From Edaphobacter sp. 12200R-103 (GTDB lineage Bacteria > Acidobacteriota > Terriglobia > Terriglobales > Acidobacteriaceae): a stretch of 64,000 bases of DNA. The stretch covers positions 3,162,001-3,226,000 of the forward strand of contig NZ_CP048114.1 of assembly GCF_010093025.1 (NCBI RefSeq). Direction: 5' to 3'. The notes beneath the pieces are model-generated. The model was not told where the DNA came from, did no database searches, and saw only the letters and a program-made list of their open reading frames with translations. Positions within the stretch are counted from its first letter, which is position 1. Each line of letters starts with the position of its first letter. Position numbers and translations under genes: made by a program. Of this stretch, positions 1-8,758 are shown piece after piece.

Positions 1-220
1 CTCGGCGGCTGAAGAACGGGGGTGGAGGTGGAAGACATAGTCAGGGTTAAGTATATCGGACCGGGGTTTTTGGGGCGGTCTTTCGCGACATGGCGCGATA
101 TGGGAAGAGAACCGGATCGGTAGCAGTCGAAAGCCGCCAAAACCGAAGGGCTCAGGAATATATCGTTTCCCGGTCCCTCTCAACGATCGTTGGCTGAGTC
201 GCAAGGCATCCCGAAGGTCC
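1..220. other. Left-edge stretch without a supported gene
   Basis: No convincing gene is complete here. A minus-strand ATG at 38 opens a short frame (MSSTSTPVLQPP) that runs off the left edge and could be the beginning of a neighbouring gene, but it has no visible ribosome-binding site and is too short to judge. Confidence 0.25.
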
Positions 221-490
221 TCATGCCGGAAATCTTTCGGCGTTTCGGGCCCTGGCTTTGGCTGCCTCTTCTTCCCGGTTCTTTGGGGGTGCATTGGTTT
301 CGAGTGAAAGGAGAAGCTGAGTCGAAATGCCGGCAATTGCGTCGATGGCAGCCTGGAAAGCCTCTTCGTTCGCCCTGGATGGTTTATTGAAACCTGTGAT
401 CTTTCTTACGAACTGGAGCGAAGCAGCTCGAACCTCGTCTGGGGTAACGGGTGGATCGAAGTTGAAAAGGGTTTTGATATTTCGGCACAT
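221..490 (-). CDS. DUF2277 family protein
   Basis: An 89-residue protein that starts with MCRNIKTLFNF and continues with a TPDEVRAASLQFVRKITGF block, the hallmark of the DUF2277 family of small bacterial proteins. The family has no established function. Length matches the family, so the gene appears intact. The C-terminus is charged (KNREEEAAKARARNAERF). No signal peptide or membrane segment is seen. It stands alone; the next thing upstream is a broken glyoxalase gene on the same strand. Confidence 0.85.
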   Translation of the reverse strand: MCRNIKTLFNFDPPVTPDEVRAASLQFVRKITGFNKPSRANEEAFQAAIDAIAGISTQLLLSLETNAPPKNREEEAAKARARNAERFPA

Positions 491-686
491 CTTCGAAGGA
501 CCTCCAGGCTGGATCGGGGTGCCGCAGAGTTACTGCCTTCACTTTACTCAAATGAGGTCAGGAGCAGTGATCTCGTCGATGGGCAATGGCTGCAACTGCC
601 AGAAACCGGCTCCTGACGGACGGTCCGGCTCAACATTTCGAGTATCCAAGATGCATCTCCCTCCGTTAAGTTCCGGGGCGAGTCCG

Positions 687-761
687 TCACGAAAGAAATT
701 TTATCGCCTCCCCCAGGTCATCGACGACGATTCCCACGTTATCCATTCGTTTGAGCGCCAT
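687..761 (-). pseudogene. 5' stub of a glyoxalase/VOC gene
   Basis: The reading frame beginning at the ATG at 761 encodes MALKRMDNVGIVVDDL followed by GEAIKFLS and a stop. This is the usual first beta strand and helix of a VOC/glyoxalase domain, which should continue for at least another 100 residues. I could not find the rest in any frame of 490-690, so this is a truncated remnant rather than a simple nonsense mutation. Confidence in the family is good, in the exact extent low. Confidence 0.5.
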
Positions 762-968
762 GCGTCGAAATCTACACAATGTCGCCCGGATGCAGCAATG
801 AATGCTTTGCAACGCAGGGACGAACAAACGACGTGCCGTTGCCGGCCGACCTCTGCCGCGCTTCCCTGCTCGATTTCGTTGGAGGACCTTCAAGCAACCG
901 CTTCATTGCCGAATTTGCTCTTGCCATCCTCTGCATTCTCTTCCTAAGCTTTGGTTGAGGTCTGAAGT

Positions 969-1349
969 GTGGCTGAATACCAGAGTCCTGAAGATATACG
1001 GTTCGCAAAAGAACTGATAGCCTCCGCTCCTGCGGAAGCAGAGGCATTTTTCAAACTGAAGTCTGTGACGGAACGCAGTGACGGCGTTATACCGGCAAAG
1101 TACCGTGAGTTGATTGCGCTGGCCGTTGCGCTTACAACGCAGTGCTCCTACTGTCTCGATTCGCATACGCGCAATGCCGCCAGGGCCGGGGCATCGCGGG
1201 AAGAGATTGCCGAGACGGTATTCATGGCGGCAGCACTAAGAGCCGGCGGCGCCGTTGGGCACGGTCTGCTGGCGATGAAGTTATTCGATCAAGCAACGAA
1301 TCGTATGAAGGAAGACCCGGATGCGCTTGAGCGCGCTCCCTGGGAGTAA
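969..1349 (+). CDS. Carboxymuconolactone decarboxylase/AhpD-like protein
   Basis: A 126-residue protein of the carboxymuconolactone decarboxylase (AhpD-like) superfamily. The core reads IPAKYRELIALAVALTTQCSYCLDSH, with the redox pair C-x-x-C followed by a His two residues on, then the helical AGASREEIAETVFMAAALRAG segment. Such proteins are alkylhydroperoxidase-type thiol peroxidases acting in the cytoplasm; the substrate here is unknown. The sequence resembles the sub-group often annotated as arsenosugar-associated peroxidase-like, but no arsenosugar genes lie next to it. The start is a GTG at 969 behind a TGAGG-like ribosome site. Confidence 0.8.
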   Translation: MAEYQSPEDIRFAKELIASAPAEAEAFFKLKSVTERSDGVIPAKYRELIALAVALTTQCSYCLDSHTRNAARAGASREEIAETVFMAAALRAGGAVGHGLLAMKLFDQATNRMKEDPDALERAPWE

Positions 1350-1423
1350 TTTGCCGCAATTTGCCGGAGAGTATCTGCAGAGACCGTCAGCGACGGTCAA
1401 TACCAGGGTCACGGAGGGCTGCC

Positions 1424-1906
<483 letters not shown>

Positions 1907-2069
1907 ACAAAATCAGTATGAAGCAACCTGGAAAGGTCTTCATTGCAAGCCCGGATAATTTTGATGGATTGGTACCGACAAGCCTGCTTGTGGGGACTTA
2001 TTTGTCTTGCGCAGAAGCCCTTGAACTCGAACTACAATCCCAACGTGGAAGCTTTCAAGTGGAGGATGC

Positions 2070-2492
2070 ATGCTTGATCTGACCCCATTCCTTCTATTCG
2101 ACGGCAATTGTGCCGAGGCGATGCAGTTCTACCAGTCGTGCTTCGGCGGCGAACTGATCTTGACACGGCTTGCGGATACCCCGATGAAGGCTCAGTTCCC
2201 TCTGGACCAACATCAAAAGATCACCCATGGCTCTCTGAAGAGCGGAAGAATCGAGATCGCTGCGACAGACTGGCTCCATCCAACCCGTCGTCCATTGCAG
2301 GGCAATACAACGGCAATCTATGTCACGGGTGCTGGATACGACGAACTATCACCTATCTTCGAGAAGCTTCGTAAAGGCGCCGAGCCCAAGCTCCTCGTTG
2401 AGCTGCGCGAAGTGCCATTCGGAATCTATGGACGGCTGACCGACCGATATGGAGTGGAGTGGTTCTTCCGTGGAGAGCAAGCAACTTCCTGA
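2070..2492 (+). CDS. PhnB-like VOC family protein
   Basis: A 140-residue protein of the VOC superfamily, PhnB/3-demethylubiquinone-methyltransferase-like branch. It opens with LTPFLLFDGNCAEAMQFYQ and CFGGEL, the standard first half-module, and ends with the second module (FGIYGRLTDRYGVEWFF). Family members are small dimeric metal-binding or metal-free proteins of mostly unknown role. Translation starts at the ATG at 2070 preceded by GGAGG four bases away. No operon partner is evident: the next frame downstream lies on the opposite strand. Confidence 0.85.
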   Translation: MLDLTPFLLFDGNCAEAMQFYQSCFGGELILTRLADTPMKAQFPLDQHQKITHGSLKSGRIEIAATDWLHPTRRPLQGNTTAIYVTGAGYDELSPIFEKLRKGAEPKLLVELREVPFGIYGRLTDRYGVEWFFRGEQATS

Positions 2493-2620
2493 TCCATTCA
2501 AGTCCTCATAAACGCTCGTATAGTCAGTTGAAGATTTCTTTCCGAGATGCCTGCTTGTCGTTACGGATCGGTTCTCTCCGGTAAGCGCCTTGGCGATCAC
2601 TATCTTTGCTGCCTGCTCAA

Positions 2621-3165
2621 CTAAGCGGAACTGCTGGTTTTCAGCACGAACGACTGGGGCAGAACGATCTCTATCCTCAACCCGTGGGGCGAGGCGTTTT
2701 CGGCATGAATTGTTCCTCCGTGAATCCGGATACTCGGTCAGCGATCGCTAAACCGAGTCCGGTGCCGCCCGATTGGCGATAACGGGCGCCTGTAATGCGA
2801 TAGAACGGCTGGAATATATTTTTCAGTTCGGACTCGGGAACACCCGGGCCATAGTCGCGAACAATAAGGCGGACGCTCGCTCCGCTTGATGGGTCGCCGC
2901 ACTCCATGCGAACTTCGATTGCGCTTCCGCTTTCCGTGTAGCGGATGGCATTGCGTACTACATTTTCGATGGCGCTATGGAGTAGTTCCGCACTGCCCCA
3001 AACCATGCACCGGCGCGACGAGATAAGCCTGATTCCACCATTCGGATCCTGTGATTCGAATTCGGCTTTACGGACGATCGTATGGATGTTGGGCATGGCA
3101 TTGAAATTACGTGCTACCCTGCCATTGAGAGAGGCCGATGATTCGGCGTTGGGTGGAGGAGCCAA
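2621..3165 (-). pseudogene. Truncated, frameshifted sensor histidine kinase remnant
   Basis: The minus strand encodes the ATP-binding half of a CpxA-like histidine kinase: N-box (ENVVRNAIRYT), G1 box (DYGPGVPE), F box (FQPFYRI) and G2 box (GGTGLGLAIADRV). The sensor, HAMP and phospho-accepting His segments are missing upstream. After DRV the open frame veers into FTEEQFMPKT and stops at 2677, while the +1 frame continues as IRIHGGTIHAEN...LRIEIVLPQS to a stop at 2621. A single missing base near 2728-2733 therefore separates the two parts. With both the 5' truncation and the frameshift, it is very unlikely to be functional. Confidence 0.8.
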
Positions 3166-3293
3166 AGCGTCTGCCGGTACCCCTTCCAGATTTTAATCGG
3201 CCATAGAGGCGGCGGGTTGTCTCTTTTCCTTGTTGTTTATAACTGGCGAAAAAGGGCAGCGCATTCGTCGAGTACCGACGAGCCGGCTTCTCG

Positions 3294-4364
3294 TTACCTA
3301 TCAGTTGCCGGATAGAGCCTACCGCGAAGCCAGAATGCTACGTGTACCAGTCCGATCAGGGCCGGAACTTCAATCAACGGTCCCACCACCCCGACGAAGG
3401 CCTCTCCCGAGTTCAGTCCGAACACCGCGACCGCAACGGCTATCGCCAGTTCGAAGTTGTTCCCGGCGGCTGTGAATGACAGCGTGGCGGATTGCGCGTA
3501 ATTCGCTCCCAGCCGTCTCCCCATCAAAAAGCTCACCAGGAACATGAGTGCGAAGTAGACGATCAGCGGCACAGCGATCTTCACCACGTCAAAAGGCAGC
3601 CGCACGATCAAGTCACCTTTGAGGGAGAACATCACGAGGATGGTGAACAGCAGCGCCACGAGCGTGAACGGGCTTATGCGCGGCACGAAACGTACCCGAT
3701 ACCACTCCTCACCCATAGCCCGGATGAGTGAGAGCCGCGTGAGAAGACCCGCTACAAACGGCACGCCGAGATACAGGCCGACGCTCTGCGCTATCTGTCC
3801 TATCCCTACGTGTACGACGCTGCCGTGCAGCCCGAACCAAGCAGGCAGTACCGACAAAAACAACCACGCGTAGACGCCGTAAAAAAGCACCTGGAAGACG
3901 CTGTTGATTGCCACCAGACCGGCGACATAATCCGTATCACCGTCTGCGAGTTCGTTCCACACCAGCACCATCGCAATGCAGCGAGCAATGCCTATGAGGA
4001 TGAGACCGCGCATGTACGCCGGTTCCTTGCGCAGAAAGATTACGGCGAGAGCGAACATGAGCAACGGGCCAATAAGCCAGTTCTGCACGAGAGAAAGCAA
4101 CAGCACACGGCGATTACGGAAGACCTCGCCCAACTTCTCGTAACGTACCTTCGCCAGCGGCGGGAACATCATCACGATGAGTCCGATGGCGATAGGTACG
4201 TTCGTCGTACCGGTCTGAAAGCTGTTTACGAAAGAAGCGGCGCCGGGGACGAAATGCCCGAGGCTTACCCCTATCGCCATCGCGAGAAATATCCAGAGCG
4301 TAAGAAATCGATCCAGGAATGAAAGCCGCTTCCTCTGAGCCGGAGCACACGTCGCTGTGCTCAC
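3294..4364 (-). CDS. acr3: ACR3-family arsenite efflux permease
   Basis: A 356-residue, ten-helix membrane protein of the ACR3 (BASS superfamily) type that expels arsenite across the inner membrane using the proton gradient. Recognisable parts are [16 protein letters not shown] at the N-terminus, the segment [19 protein letters not shown] with the family's essential cysteine, and [20 protein letters not shown] near the C-terminus. Length is normal. The GTG at 4364 overlaps the arsR stop as GTGA, implying translational coupling; an ATG six codons earlier is possible but less likely. It forms an operon with arsR. Confidence 0.95.
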   Translation of the reverse strand: MSTATCAPAQRKRLSFLDRFLTLWIFLAMAIGVSLGHFVPGAASFVNSFQTGTTNVPIAIGLIVMMFPPLAKVRYEKLGEVFRNRRVLLLSLVQNWLIGPLLMFALAVIFLRKEPAYMRGLILIGIARCIAMVLVWNELADGDTDYVAGLVAINSVFQVLFYGVYAWLFLSVLPAWFGLHGSVVHVGIGQIAQSVGLYLGVPFVAGLLTRLSLIRAMGEEWYRVRFVPRISPFTLVALLFTILVMFSLKGDLIVRLPFDVVKIAVPLIVYFALMFLVSFLMGRRLGANYAQSATLSFTAAGNNFELAIAVAVAVFGLNSGEAFVGVVGPLIEVPALIGLVHVAFWLRGRLYPATDR

Positions 4365-4768
4365 AGGCAAACCTCGCAGCATTCGACAGCAGCCGGTACA
4401 GGCGCACCGTCAAGAGCGTACTTCGCAGGGGAGCAGCATGCTTTATCAAGCTTTACCCGGTCTGCCTGCATGGCTTTGTCTTCCTTGAGCCAGTCCAACG
4501 TCTGACGGAGAATCTGCGTAGCTCCGATATGTGGCGGCATCACGATGCGATAGTGCATCCACTTCCCCTCACGCCGGGCTGACACGATGCCCGCGTTCCG
4601 CAGGTAGGCAAGATGCCGTGAAATTTTCGGCTGAGGCCCGCCAAGTATCTCCACGAAGTAGCAGACACACACCTCTTGGTCTCCCATCAGGTTGAGAAGC
4701 CGGAGCCGCGTATTGTCACCGAGCGCCTGGAAGAACGTCTGCATATCGAATGGAGCTTTTCTAGCCAT
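4361..4768 (-). CDS. arsR: Arsenic-responsive ArsR repressor
   Basis: An ArsR/SmtB winged-helix repressor. The recognition region reads [17 protein letters not shown], and the metalloid-sensing pair sits in EVCVCYF at the start of the DNA-binding helices. The C-terminus carries extra cysteine clusters (ACCSP, ECCEVCL) that could add arsenic ligands. Binding of arsenite should release it from the ars promoters. The first gene of arsR-acr3, it faces arsM divergently. The predicted promoter puts the transcript start near 4772, so the ATG at 4768 would be almost leaderless; an internal ATG at 4744 ([10 protein letters not shown]) is an alternative start. Confidence 0.93.
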   Translation of the reverse strand: MARKAPFDMQTFFQALGDNTRLRLLNLMGDQEVCVCYFVEILGGPQPKISRHLAYLRNAGIVSARREGKWMHYRIVMPPHIGATQILRQTLDWLKEDKAMQADRVKLDKACCSPAKYALDGAPVPAAVECCEVCL

Positions 4769-4778
4769 ACGCAATACA

Positions 4779-4832
4779 TATATACGCTTTGACGAATGTG
4801 AGTGCAAGAGATATATTCACCTAAGCGTATGT
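4779..4832. promoter_or_regulatory. Overlapping divergent ars promoters with inverted repeat
   Basis: Toward arsM: -35 TTGACG (4789-4794), 17-base spacer, -10 TATATT (4812-4817). Toward arsR: -35 TTGCAC (complement of 4802-4807), 17-base spacer, -10 TATATA (4779-4784). The two promoters interleave. Arms ATATACGCTT (4780-4789) and AAGCGTATGT (4823-4832) form an imperfect inverted repeat spanning both, a plausible ArsR operator. Promoter hexamers are read directly; operator function is inferred. Confidence 0.7.
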
Positions 4833-4851
4833 GTTTCCAGGAAGGGGCGTC

Positions 4852-5739
4852 ATGGCAAACGAGATTCTTGATTCGGTCCAATCGAAGTACGGCGCGGTCG
4901 CCGAGAGCAGCCTTTCCAGCAATGACGCAGGTGTGAAGGCGGTTGCAGAAGCCTTCGGCTATTCCGCGGAAGAGCTGACATCCATCCCGGCAGAAGCGAA
5001 CATGGGCCTGTCATGCGGCAATCCGACTGCAACGGCGCACCTTCGCCCGGGTGAAGTTGTGGTCGATCTGGGTTCAGGCGGCGGCCTGGACGTATTTCTC
5101 GCCGCGAAGAAGGTGGGGCCGGAGGGGAAGGCCATCGGTATTGACATGACGCCTGCCATGATCGAACGGGCGCGTGCGAATGCAGAGGCCGGGGGATACA
5201 CGAACGTAGAGTTTCACCAAGCGACTATCGATGCAATACCTCTACCGGATGCCTCGGTCGATTGCGTCATCTCGAATTGCGTACTGAATCTTGCCCCGGA
5301 TAAGCCTGCAGTCTTTCGCGAAATCGCCCGCATCCTCAAGCCAGGCGGACGCGTCGCAGTGAGTGACATCGCACTCAAGGGTAAGCTGCCGGAGGCCATT
5401 GCTCGGAGCATGGCTGCATATGTCGGTTGCATCGGCGGCGCTATCCGCATTGACGATTACACTGCCGGTCTGCGTGCCGCCGGCTTTGAGCATGTGGAGA
5501 TTGTGGACAGCGGCAAGGACCTGAACGCATACGCTCAAGTAGAAGGGCAATCGGGCTGCTGCTCTCCAGCGATGGAAGGCGAGTCATGCTGCCAGCCGCC
5601 TGCAGAAACATCCCTGCATGAAGACCTCTCCGAGCTACTGAAGAAGTACGACGTGAACGAGGCCGCCGCGAGCGTGAAGGTATACGCCATCAAACCGAAG
5701 GCCGCCGCGTCCTGCTGCGGTCCTACGTGCTGTTCCTAG
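4852..5739 (+). CDS. arsM: Arsenite S-adenosylmethionine methyltransferase
   Basis: A 295-residue class I methyltransferase of the ArsM type, which transfers methyl groups from SAM to As(III) in the cytoplasm. The SAM-binding loop is [16 protein letters not shown]. Arsenic-binding cysteines are visible in [18 protein letters not shown] and YVGCIGGAI. The C-terminal 60 residues add three CC pairs (GCCSP, SCCQPP) and end in CCGPTCCS, an unusually cysteine-rich tail. Start at the ATG at 4852 behind AGGAAGGGG. It is followed eight bases later by arsC, and both are expressed divergently from arsR-acr3. Confidence 0.95.
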   Translation: MANEILDSVQSKYGAVAESSLSSNDAGVKAVAEAFGYSAEELTSIPAEANMGLSCGNPTATAHLRPGEVVVDLGSGGGLDVFLAAKKVGPEGKAIGIDMTPAMIERARANAEAGGYTNVEFHQATIDAIPLPDASVDCVISNCVLNLAPDKPAVFREIARILKPGGRVAVSDIALKGKLPEAIARSMAAYVGCIGGAIRIDDYTAGLRAAGFEHVEIVDSGKDLNAYAQVEGQSGCCSPAMEGESCCQPPAETSLHEDLSELLKKYDVNEAAASVKVYAIKPKAAASCCGPTCCS

Positions 5740-5747
5740 GAAGACTC

Positions 5748-6152
5748 ATGCTCACTGTTATCTTTGCTTGCGTTCACAATGCAGGGCGGTCGCAAATGGC
5801 CGCCGCTTTCTTCAATCAACTCGCAGACCCGGCAAAAGCTCGCGCCATCTCCGCCGGTACTGAACCGGGCGAGCGCATCCATCCCGAAGTGCTGGCGGTG
5901 ATGCGAGAGGCAGGCATCGATCTAATTAACGCCAAGCCCCAGAAGCTCACGGAGGAAATGGCGAAGAATGCACGGCTGCTCATCACGATGGGATGCGGTG
6001 ACAAGTGTCCCTATGTCCCCGGACTTCACCGCGACGACTGGCCTCTCCAGGATCCGAAGGGACGTCCGATCAGCGAAGTCCGCTCGATACGGGACGAAAT
6101 ACTGGATCGAGTATCTAATTTGCTGAAGAGTCAAGGAATCGCGGATCAGTAG
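5748..6152 (+). CDS. arsC: LMW-phosphatase-type arsenate reductase
   Basis: A 134-residue protein of the low-molecular-weight tyrosine phosphatase fold, arsenate-reductase branch. It has the P-loop CVHNAGRSQ (C-x5-R, Cys8 and Arg14) and a second cysteine cluster MGCGDKCP around residues 84-88, with a WPLQDP segment carrying the catalytic Asp. It should reduce As(V) to As(III), which ACR3 exports and ArsM methylates. The ATG at 5748 follows an AGGAAG ribosome site that overlaps the arsM stop codon, so the two genes are coupled. Confidence 0.92.
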   Translation: MLTVIFACVHNAGRSQMAAAFFNQLADPAKARAISAGTEPGERIHPEVLAVMREAGIDLINAKPQKLTEEMAKNARLLITMGCGDKCPYVPGLHRDDWPLQDPKGRPISEVRSIRDEILDRVSNLLKSQGIADQ

Positions 6153-6190
6153 CGATAAATGCCGTTCTCGTGAGTCGAAGCCCCCCTTCT

Positions 6191-6838
6191 CTATGCTTTC
6201 TCGAGCACGAGATGGGTGGCGTATTCCGAAGCTTTGCGCTCGGTGATGGAGAACCCCAGCGCATGAAGGTCCAGACCTTCGAACAGTGGTTCTCCCTGGC
6301 CGAGAAGCACGGGGGCCAACGCGATGTGGAGAGAGTCGATGAGGCCGGCTTTCAGATACTGCCGCACTGTGGCCACGCCGCCTCCAATCTTGACGTCTTT
6401 GCTGCCGGCAGCCTTCTTCGCAAGGCCCAGCGCCTCTTCGATGCCGCCCGTCACAAAGTGAAAGGTGGTTCCCCCTTCCATCACCAGAGGCTCACGCCTG
6501 TGATGTGTGAGAACGAAGGTGGGTGTGTGGTACGGCGGATTGTTACCCCACCACCCCTTCCATGAGTTGTCCAGCCATGGGCCGCGCACCGGACCGAACA
6601 TGTTGCGGCCGAGGATGAAGGCGCCGAAGTTTTCCATCGCCCGTTGCGCGAAGATGTCGTCCACCTCTCCGGTGCTTCCCCCTTCCTGCCCGTGCATGGC
6701 GCAAAAGGTGTTCGTGTGAAAGAACCACTGAAAGATCTCCGGTCCTCGCTTTCCCAGCGGATTCTCGAGGCTCTGCTCGATCCCAGCGCCGAAACCGTCC
6801 AACGAAACGCCAAATCCTGCGACTCGAACCTTCGACAT
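6191..6838 (-). CDS. Dihydrofolate reductase family (RibD C-terminal fold) protein
   Basis: A 215-residue protein with the RibD-C/DHFR-like fold: MSKVRVAGFGVSLDGF at the N-terminus, AMENFGAFILGRNMFGP in the middle, and KIGGGVATVRQYLKAGLIDSLHIALAPVLLGQG at the end, the NADPH-binding half. These stand-alone proteins are probable NADPH-dependent reductases of unknown substrate and are not true folate enzymes. It is the last gene of a three-gene leftward group behind an ECF sigma and a YCII protein. The ATG at 6838 follows GGAGAGGG; a GTG six codons upstream is less likely. Confidence 0.85.
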   Translation of the reverse strand: MSKVRVAGFGVSLDGFGAGIEQSLENPLGKRGPEIFQWFFHTNTFCAMHGQEGGSTGEVDDIFAQRAMENFGAFILGRNMFGPVRGPWLDNSWKGWWGNNPPYHTPTFVLTHHRREPLVMEGGTTFHFVTGGIEEALGLAKKAAGSKDVKIGGGVATVRQYLKAGLIDSLHIALAPVLLGQGEPLFEGLDLHALGFSITERKASEYATHLVLEKA

Positions 6839-6883
6839 CCCAGCCCTCTCCTTCACCCTGGTTTTGTTGTGGTTTGCCGAGCT

Positions 6884-7285
6884 TCAGCGTGTGGCGGGCT
6901 TGCGCCGCCGCTGTTCGCTGGCTTTCATCATTTCACTCAGGTCGCCAGCTGGACGTATTTCGAAGATCGACCCATACTTGAGGGCCGGATGCTGCGACAT
7001 GAGTTGATGCGCATGATTCATGTCGCGCGCCTCAAGCACAAGAATGCCGCCGAGTTGTTCCTTGGTTTCGGCGTAGGGGCCGTCGGTGGTCGCGACTTTG
7101 CCGTTCTTCCAGTACACGGTTAATGCAGTTTCAGCAGGCTGGAGAGCTTCTCCTGCAGCGAAGTGCCCGTTGGCGCGCAAATGGTCGTCGTACTCAAAAC
7201 ATTCGTCGATCATTGCGTTTCGCTCGTCCTCGGTCATGCCGGCGTGTTTCGCTGGATCGTAGTATCCCAGGCAGATGTATTTCAT
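6884..7285 (-). CDS. YCII/DGPF domain protein
   Basis: A 133-residue YCII-related protein with the DGPF signature (KVATTDGPYAETKEQLGG) in a compact alpha-beta fold; the N-terminus is MKYICLGYYDPAKHAGMT. DGPF proteins are found beside ECF42-type sigma factors across many phyla, and that is the case here. Biochemical role is not established; the fold suggests small-molecule binding or an enzymatic function. The ATG at 7285 has GGAGAGGACCT upstream; the open frame extends 40 codons further without family similarity. Confidence 0.88.
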   Translation of the reverse strand: MKYICLGYYDPAKHAGMTEDERNAMIDECFEYDDHLRANGHFAAGEALQPAETALTVYWKNGKVATTDGPYAETKEQLGGILVLEARDMNHAHQLMSQHPALKYGSIFEIRPAGDLSEMMKASEQRRRKPATR

Positions 7286-7405
7286 AGGTCCTCTCCTTCG
7301 CATTGGCTTTCCAGCAGCGCAACCCGCGCCCTGAACGTTCACCTTATAGTCGTCGGGAGCGAGGGGAAATCGACAGCGGGCCTTAATTTTTTTTAAATTC
7401 TGCAA

Positions 7406-8656
7406 TTATTTTTGTTTCAATTCCTCGAGCCGCCCGGAGAGAAAACGGCGCTCCGGCTCCTGTCGGCCCCCGTCCTGAAGCAGGGCAAGCGCTTTCTGAT
7501 ACGAAGCACGGGCCTCCGGAAACCGCCCCAGCCTGCGACACAGATCTGCACGGGCAGAGTGTGCGAGGTGATAGTTGGCGAGTTCCTCGCGGGCAAGAAG
7601 GCCGTCGATGAGAGTAAGCCCCTGCTCCGGACCTTTGTCCATCGCGATGGCAACGGCACGGTTGAGTTCCACGACCGGAGATGGCTGAATCCGAATGAGC
7701 CGGTCGTAGAGCAGCGTGATCTGACGCCAGTCCGTAGATGCCGCCGAGGAGCTCTCGGCGTGAACTGCCGCGATGGCAGCCTGGAGGGTGTAAGCGCCGA
7801 AACGGCGCGATTGCAGAGCACGCTCGGTGAGCGCGATGCCTTCGGCGATCTGGTCTCGATTCCACAGGGAACGATCCTGCCGGTCCAGCAGAATCAGCTC
7901 CCCTTCGGCAGAGCTTCGAGCAGCGCGGCGCGATTCCTGCAACAGCATGAGCCCCAACAGACCCATGACCTCGGGCTCCGGGAGGAGGTCGAGGAGCAAC
8001 CGACCCAGACGGATCGCCTCGCGGCTCAGTTCTGCTCCTGTTGCTTCCGCGGAATAGCCCGCATTGAAGACCAGGTAGACCACCTGAAGTGCCGCCCCCA
8101 ATCTCGCCGATAGCTCCTGCGACATAGGAACCTGGTAAGGGATCGCCCGATCGCGGATGAGGGTTTTCGCACGAACGATGCGTTGCGCAAGCGTCGCCGG
8201 CGTAACGAGAAATGCGCGGGCAATCTCCTCTGTTGTCAGGCCACAGACTTCACGCAGCGTGAGCGCAACCTGACTTTCAGGCGGCAGTGCGGGATGGCAG
8301 CAGGTGAAGATGAGACGAAGACGATCGTCCTCCATCTCTTCTTGTTCTGACGTTTCGTGGAGGCGCGCTTCGAGCTGGTGTACCAGGTCTCCTTGCGCGG
8401 CGTCGGAGCGTGCCCGCCGGCGCATCGCATCGATCGCCTTGAATCGAGCAGTCGATATGAGCCAGGGACGCAGCTTCTCTGGAAGGCCGGTCTGCGGCCA
8501 CGTCTCCAGGGCGGCGGCGAAAGCCTCGTGCATGGCCTCTTCGGCGAGATCGAGATCGTCGAGCAGGCGCACCAGAGTGGCCAGAATTCTCACCCGTTCC
8601 GACCGATAAAGAGTCTCTATGGTCCTGCTCAGGTCTTCGGGCCTGTTGACCGGCAT
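7406..8656 (-). CDS. ECF42-type sigma factor with C-terminal TPR-like extension
   Basis: A 416-residue sigma-70 family protein of the large ECF42 type. Region 2 (LVRLLDDLDLAEEAMHEAF...AMRRRARS) and region 4 (LTLREVCGLTTEEIARAFL) occupy the first 190 residues. The rest is an all-helical extension typical of this group, with ELNRAVAIAMDKGPEQGLTLIDGL repeats. ECF42 factors lack a classical anti-sigma partner; the extension is thought to provide control, and DGPF proteins are the usual co-encoded target. The start at 8656 (MPVNRPEDLS) was preferred over an upstream ATG without family similarity. Confidence 0.9.
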   Translation of the reverse strand: MPVNRPEDLSRTIETLYRSERVRILATLVRLLDDLDLAEEAMHEAFAAALETWPQTGLPEKLRPWLISTARFKAIDAMRRRARSDAAQGDLVHQLEARLHETSEQEEMEDDRLRLIFTCCHPALPPESQVALTLREVCGLTTEEIARAFLVTPATLAQRIVRAKTLIRDRAIPYQVPMSQELSARLGAALQVVYLVFNAGYSAEATGAELSREAIRLGRLLLDLLPEPEVMGLLGLMLLQESRRAARSSAEGELILLDRQDRSLWNRDQIAEGIALTERALQSRRFGAYTLQAAIAAVHAESSSAASTDWRQITLLYDRLIRIQPSPVVELNRAVAIAMDKGPEQGLTLIDGLLAREELANYHLAHSARADLCRRLGRFPEARASYQKALALLQDGGRQEPERRFLSGRLEELKQK

Positions 8657-8758
8657 GAACGTCAAGCTATCAAACGGACAGGCGCGATACAACTGCAGTC
8701 AGCCCGGGAATATCTTCGGACATTTCAGAAGCTGTATTCGCCCGAATATATTGCGTAT

